From a bacterium (GTDB lineage Bacteria; Bacillota_I; Bacilli_A; RFN20; CAG-826): a stretch of 6,488 nt of DNA. Shown here one piece after another: positions 1 through 6,000 of the stretch; the first letter of the stretch is position 1, and each line of letters starts with the position of its first letter. The stretch spans positions 1-6,488 of the forward strand of contig JAHZFY010000062.1 in NCBI GenBank assembly GCA_019421105.1. Direction: 5' to 3'. Made by a program: the position numbers and the translations under genes. The notes beneath the pieces were generated by a model. The model was given only the letters and a program-made list of their open reading frames with translations, was not told where the DNA came from and made no database searches.

Positions 1-2
1 TA

Positions 3-92
3 ATGCATATGTTTATGAAAGAAAATGAACTAAAAGAAAAAGCAAAGAAACAGTTTGATAAAGCAAGTGGGAGAGAAGATTCCGCGATTTAG
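3..92 (+). CDS. Possible 3' end of an unidentified gene (partial)
   Basis: An open frame runs from the left edge to a TAG at 90-92 and reads 29 residues, ending in ...KKQFDKASGREDSAI. It is rich in Lys and Glu and looks like the charged C-terminal tail of a larger protein that starts outside the window. The ATG codons at 3, 9 and 15 have no ribosome binding site that can be seen, so a separate small gene is less likely. I do not recognise the family. A weak terminator-like hairpin about 100 bases downstream (193-230) would fit the end of a transcription unit. It could also be a chance open frame. Confidence 0.3.
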   Translation: MHMFMKENELKEKAKKQFDKASGREDSAI

Positions 93-192
93 AATAATTG
101 AACCCATGTGTTGGACGAATAGACTGAAAAATATTTCTTATGATTAGATAAATAGTATATAAGCCACATGATTGAAAATTAAATACAAAATA

Positions 193-230
193 CGGAAGCA
201 CCTCAGCGCTTTTGCTTTTCTTTTTTATTT
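193..230 (+). terminator. Weak terminator-like hairpin with T-rich tail
   Basis: AAGC at 196-199 pairs with GCTT at 208-211. One A-C mismatch and a further C-G pair (201/206) lie above it, and G-U pairs plus C193-G214 extend the base. The loop is CTCA (202-205). A T-rich run follows (211-230, interrupted by G214, C215, C220 and A227). It could end the transcript entering from the left before the promoter at 238-265. The stem is short and imperfect, so the call is tentative. Confidence 0.4.
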
Positions 231-237
231 GCTATCA

Positions 238-265
238 TTGAAATTATTTAAAACTATGATATAAT
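238..265 (+). promoter_or_regulatory. Sigma-A-type promoter with extended -10
   Basis: The -35 box TTGAAA (238-243) matches the consensus at 5 of 6 positions. The spacer is 16 nt. The -10 box TATAAT (260-265) is perfect and is preceded by TG at 257-258, the extended -10 signature. Transcription would start near 272, giving a leader of about 50 nt for the gene at 325. Confidence 0.7.
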
Positions 266-300
266 AATATGATTTAGAGATACACTAAATGGGCGGCTTG

Positions 301-324
301 GGAAACACAATTGGAGGTGTTTTT
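301..324 (+). promoter_or_regulatory. Ribosome binding site GGAGGTG inside a possible hairpin
   Basis: GGAGGTG at 313-319 lies 5 nt before the ATG at 325 and decides that start. AAACAC (303-308) can pair with GTGTTT (317-322), extended by two G-U pairs, which places the GGAG core in the loop. Such a fold could limit ribosome access, but the stem is only 6 bp and no regulation is shown. Confidence 0.55.
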
Positions 325-957
325 ATGTATCATTTTGAATACGTTTCTAAGAATGCAAGAAAACAAGTTAAAAAAGAATTAATAAAAATTATTAATTTAG
401 TGCAAGACGAGGTTAGAAATAACTTTACATTTAGATTTGACTTTGTTGGTAGTGATCAATTAAATTTAGTTACATGTGATTTCTCTTCAAATGTAGGTTA
501 TGATTTTGATGTCAATATACAGGTTAATGATGAAGAAGAAAACTTTAGTGCAGGAAATATAAAACATATTTTAATGGATGCTTTTAATAAAGTTATTAAA
601 ACTAATAATTATGGTTATGACTTTTGTGAAGACAGTACTAGAGTATTCACGATAAAGGTTAAAGATTTTAAAAACTCAAGAATTTTACATAGTTGTGACT
701 TTGCCATTGTGTATGATTGTGAAGACGGAAGACAACAATATATACGATTTAACAAAAGTCAAAATAATTATTATTGGGAATATCAGCCTGAAGGATATTA
801 TCAATTACCTGAAAAGATAGAATGGATAAAAGATAATGATTTATGGGGAAAATTGAAAGCACAATATTTAGAAAAAAAGAATAATAATACTAATTTGAAA
901 AAGAAATCACGATCATTAAGAGCAGAAGCAATTAATGAAATTTATAACGAAAATTAA
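325..957 (+). CDS. Orphan nucleotidyltransferase-like protein, 210 aa
   Basis: The start at ATG 325 is chosen over the in-frame ATG at 289 because GGAGGTG lies just before 325. The 289 start would add 12 Gly-rich residues and has no ribosome binding site. The protein is predicted soluble, with no signal peptide or membrane segment. Residues 40-65 contain Gly-Ser (42-43) followed by D60-F-D62 at the end of a hydrophobic strand, and a further strand carries D125 (SCDFAIVY). This order, GS, then DxD, then a third Asp, is the metal-binding layout of the DNA polymerase beta-like nucleotidyltransferase fold. The GS to DxD spacing is a little long. The C-terminal tail (about 183-205) is basic, with KKNNNTN and KSRSLRAEAINE, which I recall, without a search, from uncharacterised Firmicutes proteins. 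It is transcribed alone from its own promoter, with no obvious partner next door. The enzymatic role and the substrate (nucleotide, tRNA, protein or drug) cannot be read from the sequence. Confidence 0.6.
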   Translation: MYHFEYVSKNARKQVKKELIKIINLVQDEVRNNFTFRFDFVGSDQLNLVTCDFSSNVGYDFDVNIQVNDEEENFSAGNIKHILMDAFNKVIKTNNYGYDFCEDSTRVFTIKVKDFKNSRILHSCDFAIVYDCEDGRQQYIRFNKSQNNYYWEYQPEGYYQLPEKIEWIKDNDLWGKLKAQYLEKKNNNTNLKKKSRSLRAEAINEIYNEN

Positions 958-1345
958 TTATTTTTAGAAAAATAACAAAAATATGACTATATATTATGAG
1001 TGTTCTAGAAGCTCATAATCTATCATGATGCAGTGATGTATCATTAAGGATAAAGTAGTTTTAGAGGCATGTTAAAATTAATGAACATCCAGTTACGGAA
1101 GTGGTATAGACTTACATCTTGCATTAAAAGAGGTTCTTATTCTTAAAGACTATATGTTTTAAAAATGTATGTAATTTTGTGTAAAAAATTAAATTATAAT
1201 TTTTAATCAACGTTCTATTGAAAATTTTTGCATATTTTGCACATTTTTTCTAATACAATCATTAGTCATGTTTTTAGAATGTATTAAATAACAATTAAAT
1301 ATTTGTCCAAATTTAATCGCTTTGTTGAGTATTTTTATCATTAAT
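958..1345. other. Long non-coding stretch with AT palindrome and small hairpin
   Basis: No convincing gene is visible in this stretch. Directly after the stop of the preceding gene lies an all-A/T perfect palindrome, TTATTTTT-AG-AAAAATAA (958-975). It lacks GC pairs and is a poor terminator. TTATGAG (994-1000) pairs with CTCATAA (1012-1018), and the loop contains the self-complementary TTCTAGAA, but there is no T-run. The part at 1060-1150 is somewhat less AT-rich than the rest and could be decayed sequence or an untranslated RNA. Only very short frames exist there, none with a ribosome binding site. From about 1150 onward the stretch is almost pure A/T and leads into the promoter of the surface protein gene. 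Confidence 0.5.
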
Positions 1346-1374
1346 TTGACATTGATTAATAAATAGCATATTTT
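1346..1374 (+). promoter_or_regulatory. Sigma-A-type promoter for the surface protein gene
   Basis: A perfect -35 box TTGACA (1346-1351) is followed by a 17-nt spacer and the -10 box TATTTT (1369-1374, 4 of 6 matches). The leader would be only about 20 nt and carries AAGGAGGT at 1388-1395, a full match to the anti-Shine-Dalgarno, 5 nt before ATG 1401. This suggests strong translation. Confidence 0.6.
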
Positions 1375-1400
1375 ATATAAATGCCTTAAGGAGGTATTTT

Positions 1401-3638
1401 ATGAAAATTTTGTTATTGCCATTATTAACGATGATGTTAGGTTATAATCAATTGCCTAATAACATTTTAAATAATGGAGATGTCACATCTACTTTATTAA
1501 TAAGTGGAAAAGATAATGAAAATATAGATGGTAAATATGAAATTAGTAAATTAACAAGTGGTGTTATTAAAACATCTATTATTCAAGATGGCAATTTTGT
1601 TATTGAAGGAACTAGTGAAAAAGAAGTCAAAGAACAAATTGTTATTGGACCTAATTTTAATGGATCATTGACAATTAAAAATTTAAAACTATTTTATAAT
1701 GACAGTTATTATGCTAGCGCCCCTATTAATATTGATGCGTCAAGCAATGTTGAAATAATTGTTGATGGTAATAATTCTATTAGAGCTCCTCAATATTATC
1801 CTGCCATTGGTTTTTATGGTGAAAATAATACTGGAACACTAACTCTATCAAACATCAACGATGGTTATTTATATGCTTTGGGAGGCGGAAATGATGCCGC
1901 AGCAATTGGAGGTGCATCTAAATTTAAAGCTAATCCAAATTCTGGCAACATTATCATCAATAGTGGTACATATGATATTTTATCTTTTGGTACTGGTGGA
2001 CCTGCTATTGGTGCCGGAGCTGAAGGTGGCCATATTAATAAAATAGAAATTAATGGTGGCACTATTAATGCAGAAGCGTATGGTTCTGCTAGCATGGGAG
2101 CCGCTATTGGTTGTGGAAGTAGTAGCAGCGTTGATGATATTATCATCAATGGTGGTACAATCTTTGCTGCAGCAAGAAATAAATATTCTAATGATGCAAA
2201 GGGTGCTGCTATTGGTGCTGGTAGTTATGGTTTAGTTAAAAATATCATCATCAATGGCGGCAACATTACTACAAATACAGATTTAGGTGTTGGCATTGGC
2301 AGTGGACTAAATTATTCATCATCAAAAAATATTGAAAAAATTGAAATTAATGGTGGAACAATTAAAACTACTCATAATTTTGATACTGTTATAAATAGTA
2401 TTGGCATTACCGATGGATCAAATAATGATGTAAACAATATTATCATCAATGGTGGTTCAATAGATACGAAACACTTTTCAAAAGATGTTAAAGATAAAGA
2501 TAATAATGATTTGACATTATTAAAGATTAGCGAAGTAGATAAATTAGCTAATGTTAGCATTGATGGTGTTGATTATAAAATAGATTCAATTAATGAAGAT
2601 AAATCTCTTTATTTATATGTCACAAAAGGCAATCATACAGTAGTTATTAATGATGGGGAAAATGATATAACATATAATGCTAAATATGATGACTCCAATA
2701 ATTCTTTTATCATCGACAAAGAAGGCGGAGACACATCTTTGCCTTGGGAAGAAATTAATGCAATTCCTGTTATCAGCGCTAATGATATGTCAGTTAAATT
2801 AAACACATTATTTAATGATGATATAGCAAAAGCTAATGCAACTGCATACGATGAAGAAGAGCATGATTTAACTGATCAAATTAAAGTTATTTATAATGAT
2901 GTTGATACTTCAATAATTGGTAATTATAAAGTAACTTATCAAGTTAGTGATTCTAAACTAGCTACATCTAGAAAAACAATCAATGTTGAAGTTTATGGTG
3001 AATTAACTCCAATTAATAATTTACCTGTTATAACTGGTGAAGATAAAGTTATCGAAGTTGGAAGTGTATTTAATGATGAAATAGCAAAGCAAGGTATTAG
3101 TGCTAATGATATAGAAGATGGCATTTTAACTGATAGAATTGAAATTAGTAAAAATGATGTTAATCCTAATGTAGTAGGGACTTATCATATTGAATTTAAA
3201 GTTGAAGATAATGATGGTGGAGTATCTTATTTAACAATTGAAGTTAAAGTAATTGATAAACCTGTTATTAATTATCCGGTTATTAACGCTAATGATATCA
3301 CTTTAAATTTAAATGATGAATTTAATGATACTATCGCTTTAAAAGGTGTAAGTGCTACCGATATTGAAGATGAAGACTTAACCGATCAAATAAAAGTTAT
3401 TAAAAACACTGTTGATACCTCAAAAGTTGGAACATATGAAGTAACCTATGAAGTAAAAGACTCAGATGGTAATGTTACTCAAAAAACAGTTAATGTCTAT
3501 GTTGTTGATAATACCTTCGATCAACCTGAAACAAACGGATTATCTCCATTAGCAATTACTTTGATAAGTATGGGTAGTGTGAGTGCGGAGTTGGGTATTG
3601 CAATTGGTGTTTACTTCCTATTTATTAAGAAAAGATAA
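1401..3638 (+). CDS. Large surface-anchored beta-helix and Ig-repeat protein
   Basis: A 745-residue exported protein with a full Shine-Dalgarno (1388-1395). Residues 1-15 (MKILLLPLLTMMLGY) form a short signal-like hydrophobic stretch with no lipobox and no clear AxA site. Residues about 150-360 hold a repeated pattern: AIGxG motifs near 167, 201, 234, 269 and 297, and I-x-I-N-x-G motifs with the Asn at 187, 218, 250, 285, 317 and 350. The 31-35 residue period is typical of a right-handed parallel beta-helix, as in Cthe_2159-type carbohydrate-binding surface proteins. A small beta-rich linker domain follows (about 380-445). Three DUF5011-like Ig repeats then span 456-533, 542-620 and 626-703, each starting PVI and ending in a GTY/GNY...V.D pattern. 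The C-terminus has QPETN (708-712), a hydrophobic segment (714-742) containing E730, and KKR, like a non-canonical sortase signal. There is a single Cys (238). The likely role is adhesion or glycan binding at the cell surface (inference). No sortase gene lies in the window. Confidence 0.8.
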   Translation: MKILLLPLLTMMLGYNQLPNNILNNGDVTSTLLISGKDNENIDGKYEISKLTSGVIKTSIIQDGNFVIEGTSEKEVKEQIVIGPNFNGSLTIKNLKLFYNDSYYASAPINIDASSNVEIIVDGNNSIRAPQYYPAIGFYGENNTGTLTLSNINDGYLYALGGGNDAAAIGGASKFKANPNSGNIIINSGTYDILSFGTGGPAIGAGAEGGHINKIEINGGTINAEAYGSASMGAAIGCGSSSSVDDIIINGGTIFAAARNKYSNDAKGAAIGAGSYGLVKNIIINGGNITTNTDLGVGIGSGLNYSSSKNIEKIEINGGTIKTTHNFDTVINSIGITDGSNNDVNNIIINGGSIDTKHFSKDVKDKDNNDLTLLKISEVDKLANVSIDGVDYKIDSINEDKSLYLYVTKGNHTVVINDGENDITYNAKYDDSNNSFIIDKEGGDTSLPWEEINAIPVISANDMSVKLNTLFNDDIAKANATAYDEEEHDLTDQIKVIYNDVDTSIIGNYKVTYQVSDSKLATSRKTINVEVYGELTPINNLPVITGEDKVIEVGSVFNDEIAKQGISANDIEDGILTDRIEISKNDVNPNVVGTYHIEFKVEDNDGGVSYLTIEVKVIDKPVINYPVINANDITLNLNDEFNDTIALKGVSATDIEDEDLTDQIKVIKNTVDTSKVGTYEVTYEVKDSDGNVTQKTVNVYVVDNTFDQPETNGLSPLAITLISMGSVSAELGIAIGVYFLFIKKR
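1899..2468 (+). repeat. Coding repeats of the beta-helix (AIGxG / INGG, about 33 codons)
   Basis: Six degenerate units of 31-35 codons are visible. Each combines a Gly-rich turn (AAIGG, PAIGAG, AAIGCG, AAIGAG, GVGIGSG) with a strand ending in INGG or INSG. At DNA level the strand is often the near-identical ATTATCATCAATGGTGG (for example around 2139 and 2439, with a variant near 2243). This leaves the array open to gain or loss of units by recombination. The repeats are in frame and lie inside the gene at 1401-3638. Confidence 0.8.
2766..3509 (+). repeat. Three DUF5011-like Ig domain repeats
   Basis: Three consecutive units of about 78 codons (2766-2999, 3024-3260, 3276-3509). Each has PVI at its start, then FND(D/E/T)IA, a D-E/D acidic turn with LTD(Q/R)I, a V-(D/N)-x-x-x-x-G-x-Y stretch and a final V-x-D strand. 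They form a stalk between the beta-helix and the membrane anchor. Units 1 and 3 share LTDQIKVI and NxVDTS. Unit 2 is more diverged in these places (LTDRIEIS). Confidence 0.8.
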
Positions 3639-3643
3639 TTCAA

Positions 3644-3649
3644 TATAAT
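3644..3649 (+). promoter_or_regulatory. Perfect TATAAT -10 box, no clear -35
   Basis: TATAAT lies 6 nt after the stop of the surface protein gene. The sequence at the -35 position (about 3621-3626, TTTATT) is a poor match. If used, transcription would begin near 3656, inside the left arm of the terminator at 3650-3676. The new RNA would then lack most of the hairpin and could read into the gene at 3681. In AT-rich DNA a TATAAT can arise by chance. Confidence 0.4.
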
Positions 3650-3676
3650 AAAAGTAACGGGCAACTGTTACTTTTT
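3650..3676 (+). terminator. Intrinsic terminator of the surface protein gene
   Basis: AAAAGTAAC (3650-3658) pairs perfectly with GTTACTTTT (3667-3675) around an 8-nt loop. The stem merges into a short T-run (3672-3676). It is placed 12 nt after the TAA at 3636-3638. The stem is only moderately GC-rich, so termination may be partial. It ends 4 nt before the next start codon. Confidence 0.65.
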
Positions 3677-3680
3677 ATTT

Positions 3681-4748
3681 ATGAAACATTTAGGTAGTAA
3701 AACATTAATTACAAAACGTTTAATTTTAAGAAAAATAACTTTAGATGATGCTTCATCAATGTTTAATAATTGGGCAAGTGATGATGAAGTTAGCAAATAT
3801 TTAACATGGCCAACTCATAAAACCATTGATGATTCTAAATGTATTATTTCATTATGGGTTGATTCTTATAAAAATAAGAATTTTTATAATTGGGTCATTT
3901 ATTTAAAAGAAATTGATGATGTAATCGGCAATGTTTCTATAATGAATATCAATGAAGAATTAAAACAAGGTGAATTAGGATATTGCATCGCTAAAAAATA
4001 TTGGGGCCAAGGCATCATGAAAGAAGCCGCGTTTAAAATCATGGAATATTTATTTTTAGAATGTGGCTTTCATGAAATTATTGCAAAGCATGATATTAAT
4101 AACACTCAATCAAAAAGAGTCATGGAAAAATTAAACATGAAATATGTTAAAACTATAAAAGGTCAATTTAAAAACAACCAAGGCATCGTGGATGTCAAAT
4201 TACATTCAATTAAAAAGGATGAATTTTTAAAAACTAGATTTTATAAAATTATTAATACAAAACTAGGGGAAATGGTTTTAATTGCTAATTATGATAAAGC
4301 CTTAATAGGGACATACTTTTTAAATGAAAGTGGATTCGATGTAAATTCATTAAAATGTATGCAAAATATTGATATCCCTTTATTTGATGAAGTTAAAAAA
4401 TGGTTTGACGAGTACTTTGAAAATAAAGTAGAGCTGCCTATTAATTTTAAATATGAATTAATCGGCACGCCTTTTCAAATTGAAGTATGGAACGAAATTA
4501 AAAAGATTAAATTTGGTCAATCTATAACATATAAAAATATCGCGGATAACATATTAAAAAATAGAAGTGATGGAAGCAAGATTTCTTATCAAAGTATTGG
4601 ACGAGCTGTTGGAAAAAACCCACTTACAATAATTATAGGTTGTCATAGGGTCATTGGAAGTAATCATAAAATCGTTGGTTATTCAGGTGGCATTAAAAGA
4701 AAGATTTATTTATTAAATCATGAAAATATAAACTTTATTCCTGATTAA
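3681..4748 (+). CDS. Fusion of GNAT acetyltransferase and O6-alkylguanine-DNA alkyltransferase
   Basis: A single 355-residue frame joins two enzymes. Residues 1-180 are a RimJ/RimL-type GNAT: it opens LITKRLILRKITLDDA, has acetyl-CoA-binding motif A around YWGQGIMKEA (107-116), and the N141/S144...VMEKLNM helix. Residues 186-355 form a complete Ogt/MGMT domain of usual length. It shows TPFQIEVW (263-270), the DNA-binding Tyr of TYKNIA (Y284), QSIGRAVGKNP (304-314), the acceptor C321 in IGCHRVIG, GYSGG (333-337) and the active-site Glu in LLNHE (E348). The Pro normally before the acceptor Cys is Gly320. The arginine-finger position appears to be Gln304. The GNAT part would acetylate a protein N-terminus or small amine (substrate unknown). 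The alkyltransferase part would repair O6-alkylguanine by suicidal transfer to C321. ATG 3681 is the only start that keeps the GNAT domain whole, yet there is no Shine-Dalgarno and a terminator lies just upstream. No Met occurs at the domain junction, so separate translation of the second half is unlikely. Confidence 0.9.
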   Translation: MKHLGSKTLITKRLILRKITLDDASSMFNNWASDDEVSKYLTWPTHKTIDDSKCIISLWVDSYKNKNFYNWVIYLKEIDDVIGNVSIMNINEELKQGELGYCIAKKYWGQGIMKEAAFKIMEYLFLECGFHEIIAKHDINNTQSKRVMEKLNMKYVKTIKGQFKNNQGIVDVKLHSIKKDEFLKTRFYKIINTKLGEMVLIANYDKALIGTYFLNESGFDVNSLKCMQNIDIPLFDEVKKWFDEYFENKVELPINFKYELIGTPFQIEVWNEIKKIKFGQSITYKNIADNILKNRSDGSKISYQSIGRAVGKNPLTIIIGCHRVIGSNHKIVGYSGGIKRKIYLLNHENINFIPD

Positions 4749-5997
4749 TAATCTTTTGATTTTCAAGCGTTCCCTTTTTATTAAATTCGCCCGCCCACTC
4801 AAATCCTTTTTTTGCGATGATGACAGCGATGATTTCGTTGATAACCGCAGCGGCAGCAATAGTACCTTGAATGACACTTGCTGCTTCAGGATTTATTGGA
4901 GCAATAGTGCTAACAGCAATGCCGGTAAAAACTAAACTGACACCAGAATGAGGAAGCAAAGTTAAACCTAAATATTTTTTAACTGTTTTTTCTGATTTGG
5001 TAATTGCAGAACCAAAATACGCCCCAAAGTATTTCCCTAATGCTCTAACAATTATATAAACCGCAGTATAAATTCCTGCATTAGCGATTAAATGATAATC
5101 TAATGGTGCACCTAAATTTAAAATGACTACAATCATAGAAATTCCAAGTATCGGTTTAAAATCATCCATGATTTGTTCTAGCTTTTCATTATTTATCATA
5201 TTGGCAAATGCACTAGAAAAAGCCATACCAAGTATCATATAGTTCATCATCGGCATTGGGAATGCAAAATAATCGATGCATAAACATGTAATAGTAGTGA
5301 TGATAATAAAACCAATTACCGTTAATAACCTTAAAGATTTATTTAAATTCAATCTTAACAATAAACCAGCAAGAACACCTAAAATGATACCGACAACAAT
5401 TGGAACAAGGATGCTTAAAAATGTTATCCAAATAGGAATGTTATTTACGCTATACATTGATCCAATTATAGAAATAACGCTAAAAAAGATAACGACACCA
5501 ACGATGTCATCTAAGGCCGCCATTGGGATTAAAGTTCTTGTCACTGGACCATCTGTATTAAATTCATTGACGACACTTAAAGCAGGAGCAGGCGCGGTAG
5601 CTAAAGCAATGCCACCAAAAACAAATCCTAGATAAATTGGTAGATCTACAAAATAAAAAATGGTAGAAAAAACTAAGCTCACTAATAAAAATGTCCCAAT
5701 AGATTGAGTTAAAGTAGTGATGATAATTGACTTACCGTATTTTTTGAGCTTTTTAAAAACTAGTTCGCTACCTATCATTAAGCCAACTGCGCATTCAAAA
5801 AAATGAACCCCAATTTTATATGCTTCATTATCCATGATGTTTTGAGTTAATAATCCCACTAAATGTGGACCAAAAATCATTCCAGTAATCAACCACCCTA
5901 AGATTGCTGGCATTTTTATTTTGCTAACTATTTTTCCTAGCGTAAAAGCAATTAATATAATTCCAAATATTCTAAATAAAGCCTCGACTATTTCCAT
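4735..5997 (-). CDS. CPA2-type cation/proton antiporter
   Basis: A 420-residue, very hydrophobic membrane protein with about 12-13 membrane segments, the usual length for a Na_H_Exchanger transporter without cytoplasmic domains. It would exchange Na+ or K+ for H+ across the plasma membrane. Diagnostic stretches are GPHLVGLL (43-50), the broken-helix region ATAPAPALSVVNEF (133-146), and ALDD (161-164), whose Asp pair D163-D164 is the ion-binding motif of electrogenic CPA2 antiporters such as NapA. R318 and GKYFGAYFG follow (321-329), then LLPHSGVSLVF (347-357) and the C-terminal KKGFEWAGE (396-404). There are no TrkA-N or TrkA-C regulatory domains, unlike KefB/KefC. TAGGAGA (6004-6010, read on the minus strand) is the ribosome binding site and lies inside the end of the upstream TetR gene, only 3 nt away, so the two are an operon. 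The 3' end overlaps the convergent gene by 14 bp. Ion choice cannot be told from sequence. Confidence 0.9.
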   Translation of the reverse strand: MEIVEALFRIFGIILIAFTLGKIVSKIKMPAILGWLITGMIFGPHLVGLLTQNIMDNEAYKIGVHFFECAVGLMIGSELVFKKLKKYGKSIIITTLTQSIGTFLLVSLVFSTIFYFVDLPIYLGFVFGGIALATAPAPALSVVNEFNTDGPVTRTLIPMAALDDIVGVVIFFSVISIIGSMYSVNNIPIWITFLSILVPIVVGIILGVLAGLLLRLNLNKSLRLLTVIGFIIITTITCLCIDYFAFPMPMMNYMILGMAFSSAFANMINNEKLEQIMDDFKPILGISMIVVILNLGAPLDYHLIANAGIYTAVYIIVRALGKYFGAYFGSAITKSEKTVKKYLGLTLLPHSGVSLVFTGIAVSTIAPINPEAASVIQGTIAAAAVINEIIAVIIAKKGFEWAGEFNKKGTLENQKIINQE

Positions 5998-6000
5998 TTA

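Noticed and set aside
80..130. tRNA-like T-loop (GGTTCAAT) on the minus strand
   Set aside because: The flanking bases do not form a T-stem, and no acceptor, D or anticodon stems can be drawn.
13..201. Minus-strand open frame of 62 codons near the left edge
   Set aside because: It has no ribosome binding site, an unlikely low-complexity composition, and runs antisense to the open frame at 3-92 and the terminator-like hairpin.
1069..1146. A 25-codon plus-strand frame in the intergenic region, and a 26-codon frame on the opposite strand
   Set aside because: Neither has a ribosome binding site or recognisable residues. This length is expected by chance.
1865..2149. 94-codon minus-strand frame inside the surface protein gene
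   Set aside because: It is a shadow of the Gly- and Ala-rich repeats read in antisense and has no start signal. The same holds for the small plus-strand frames at 1861-2046 and 2053-2235 and the minus frame at 2372-2560.
1899..2468. CRISPR-like regular repeats
   Set aside because: The repeated bases are in-frame codons of INGG/AIGxG motifs with a degenerate 31-35 codon period. There are no conserved direct repeats with unique spacers.
4212..4245. Possible sequencing or assembly error that joined two genes
   Set aside because: The frame is continuous through a natural linker with no homopolymer beyond ordinary A/T runs, and both domains are complete. I keep read confirmation as a check under the fusion finding.
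5276..5635. 119-codon plus-strand frame
   Set aside because: It lies wholly antisense to the antiporter's membrane segments, which have clear family motifs. Its Lys/Thr/Pro-rich composition is what reverse reading of hydrophobic codons gives.
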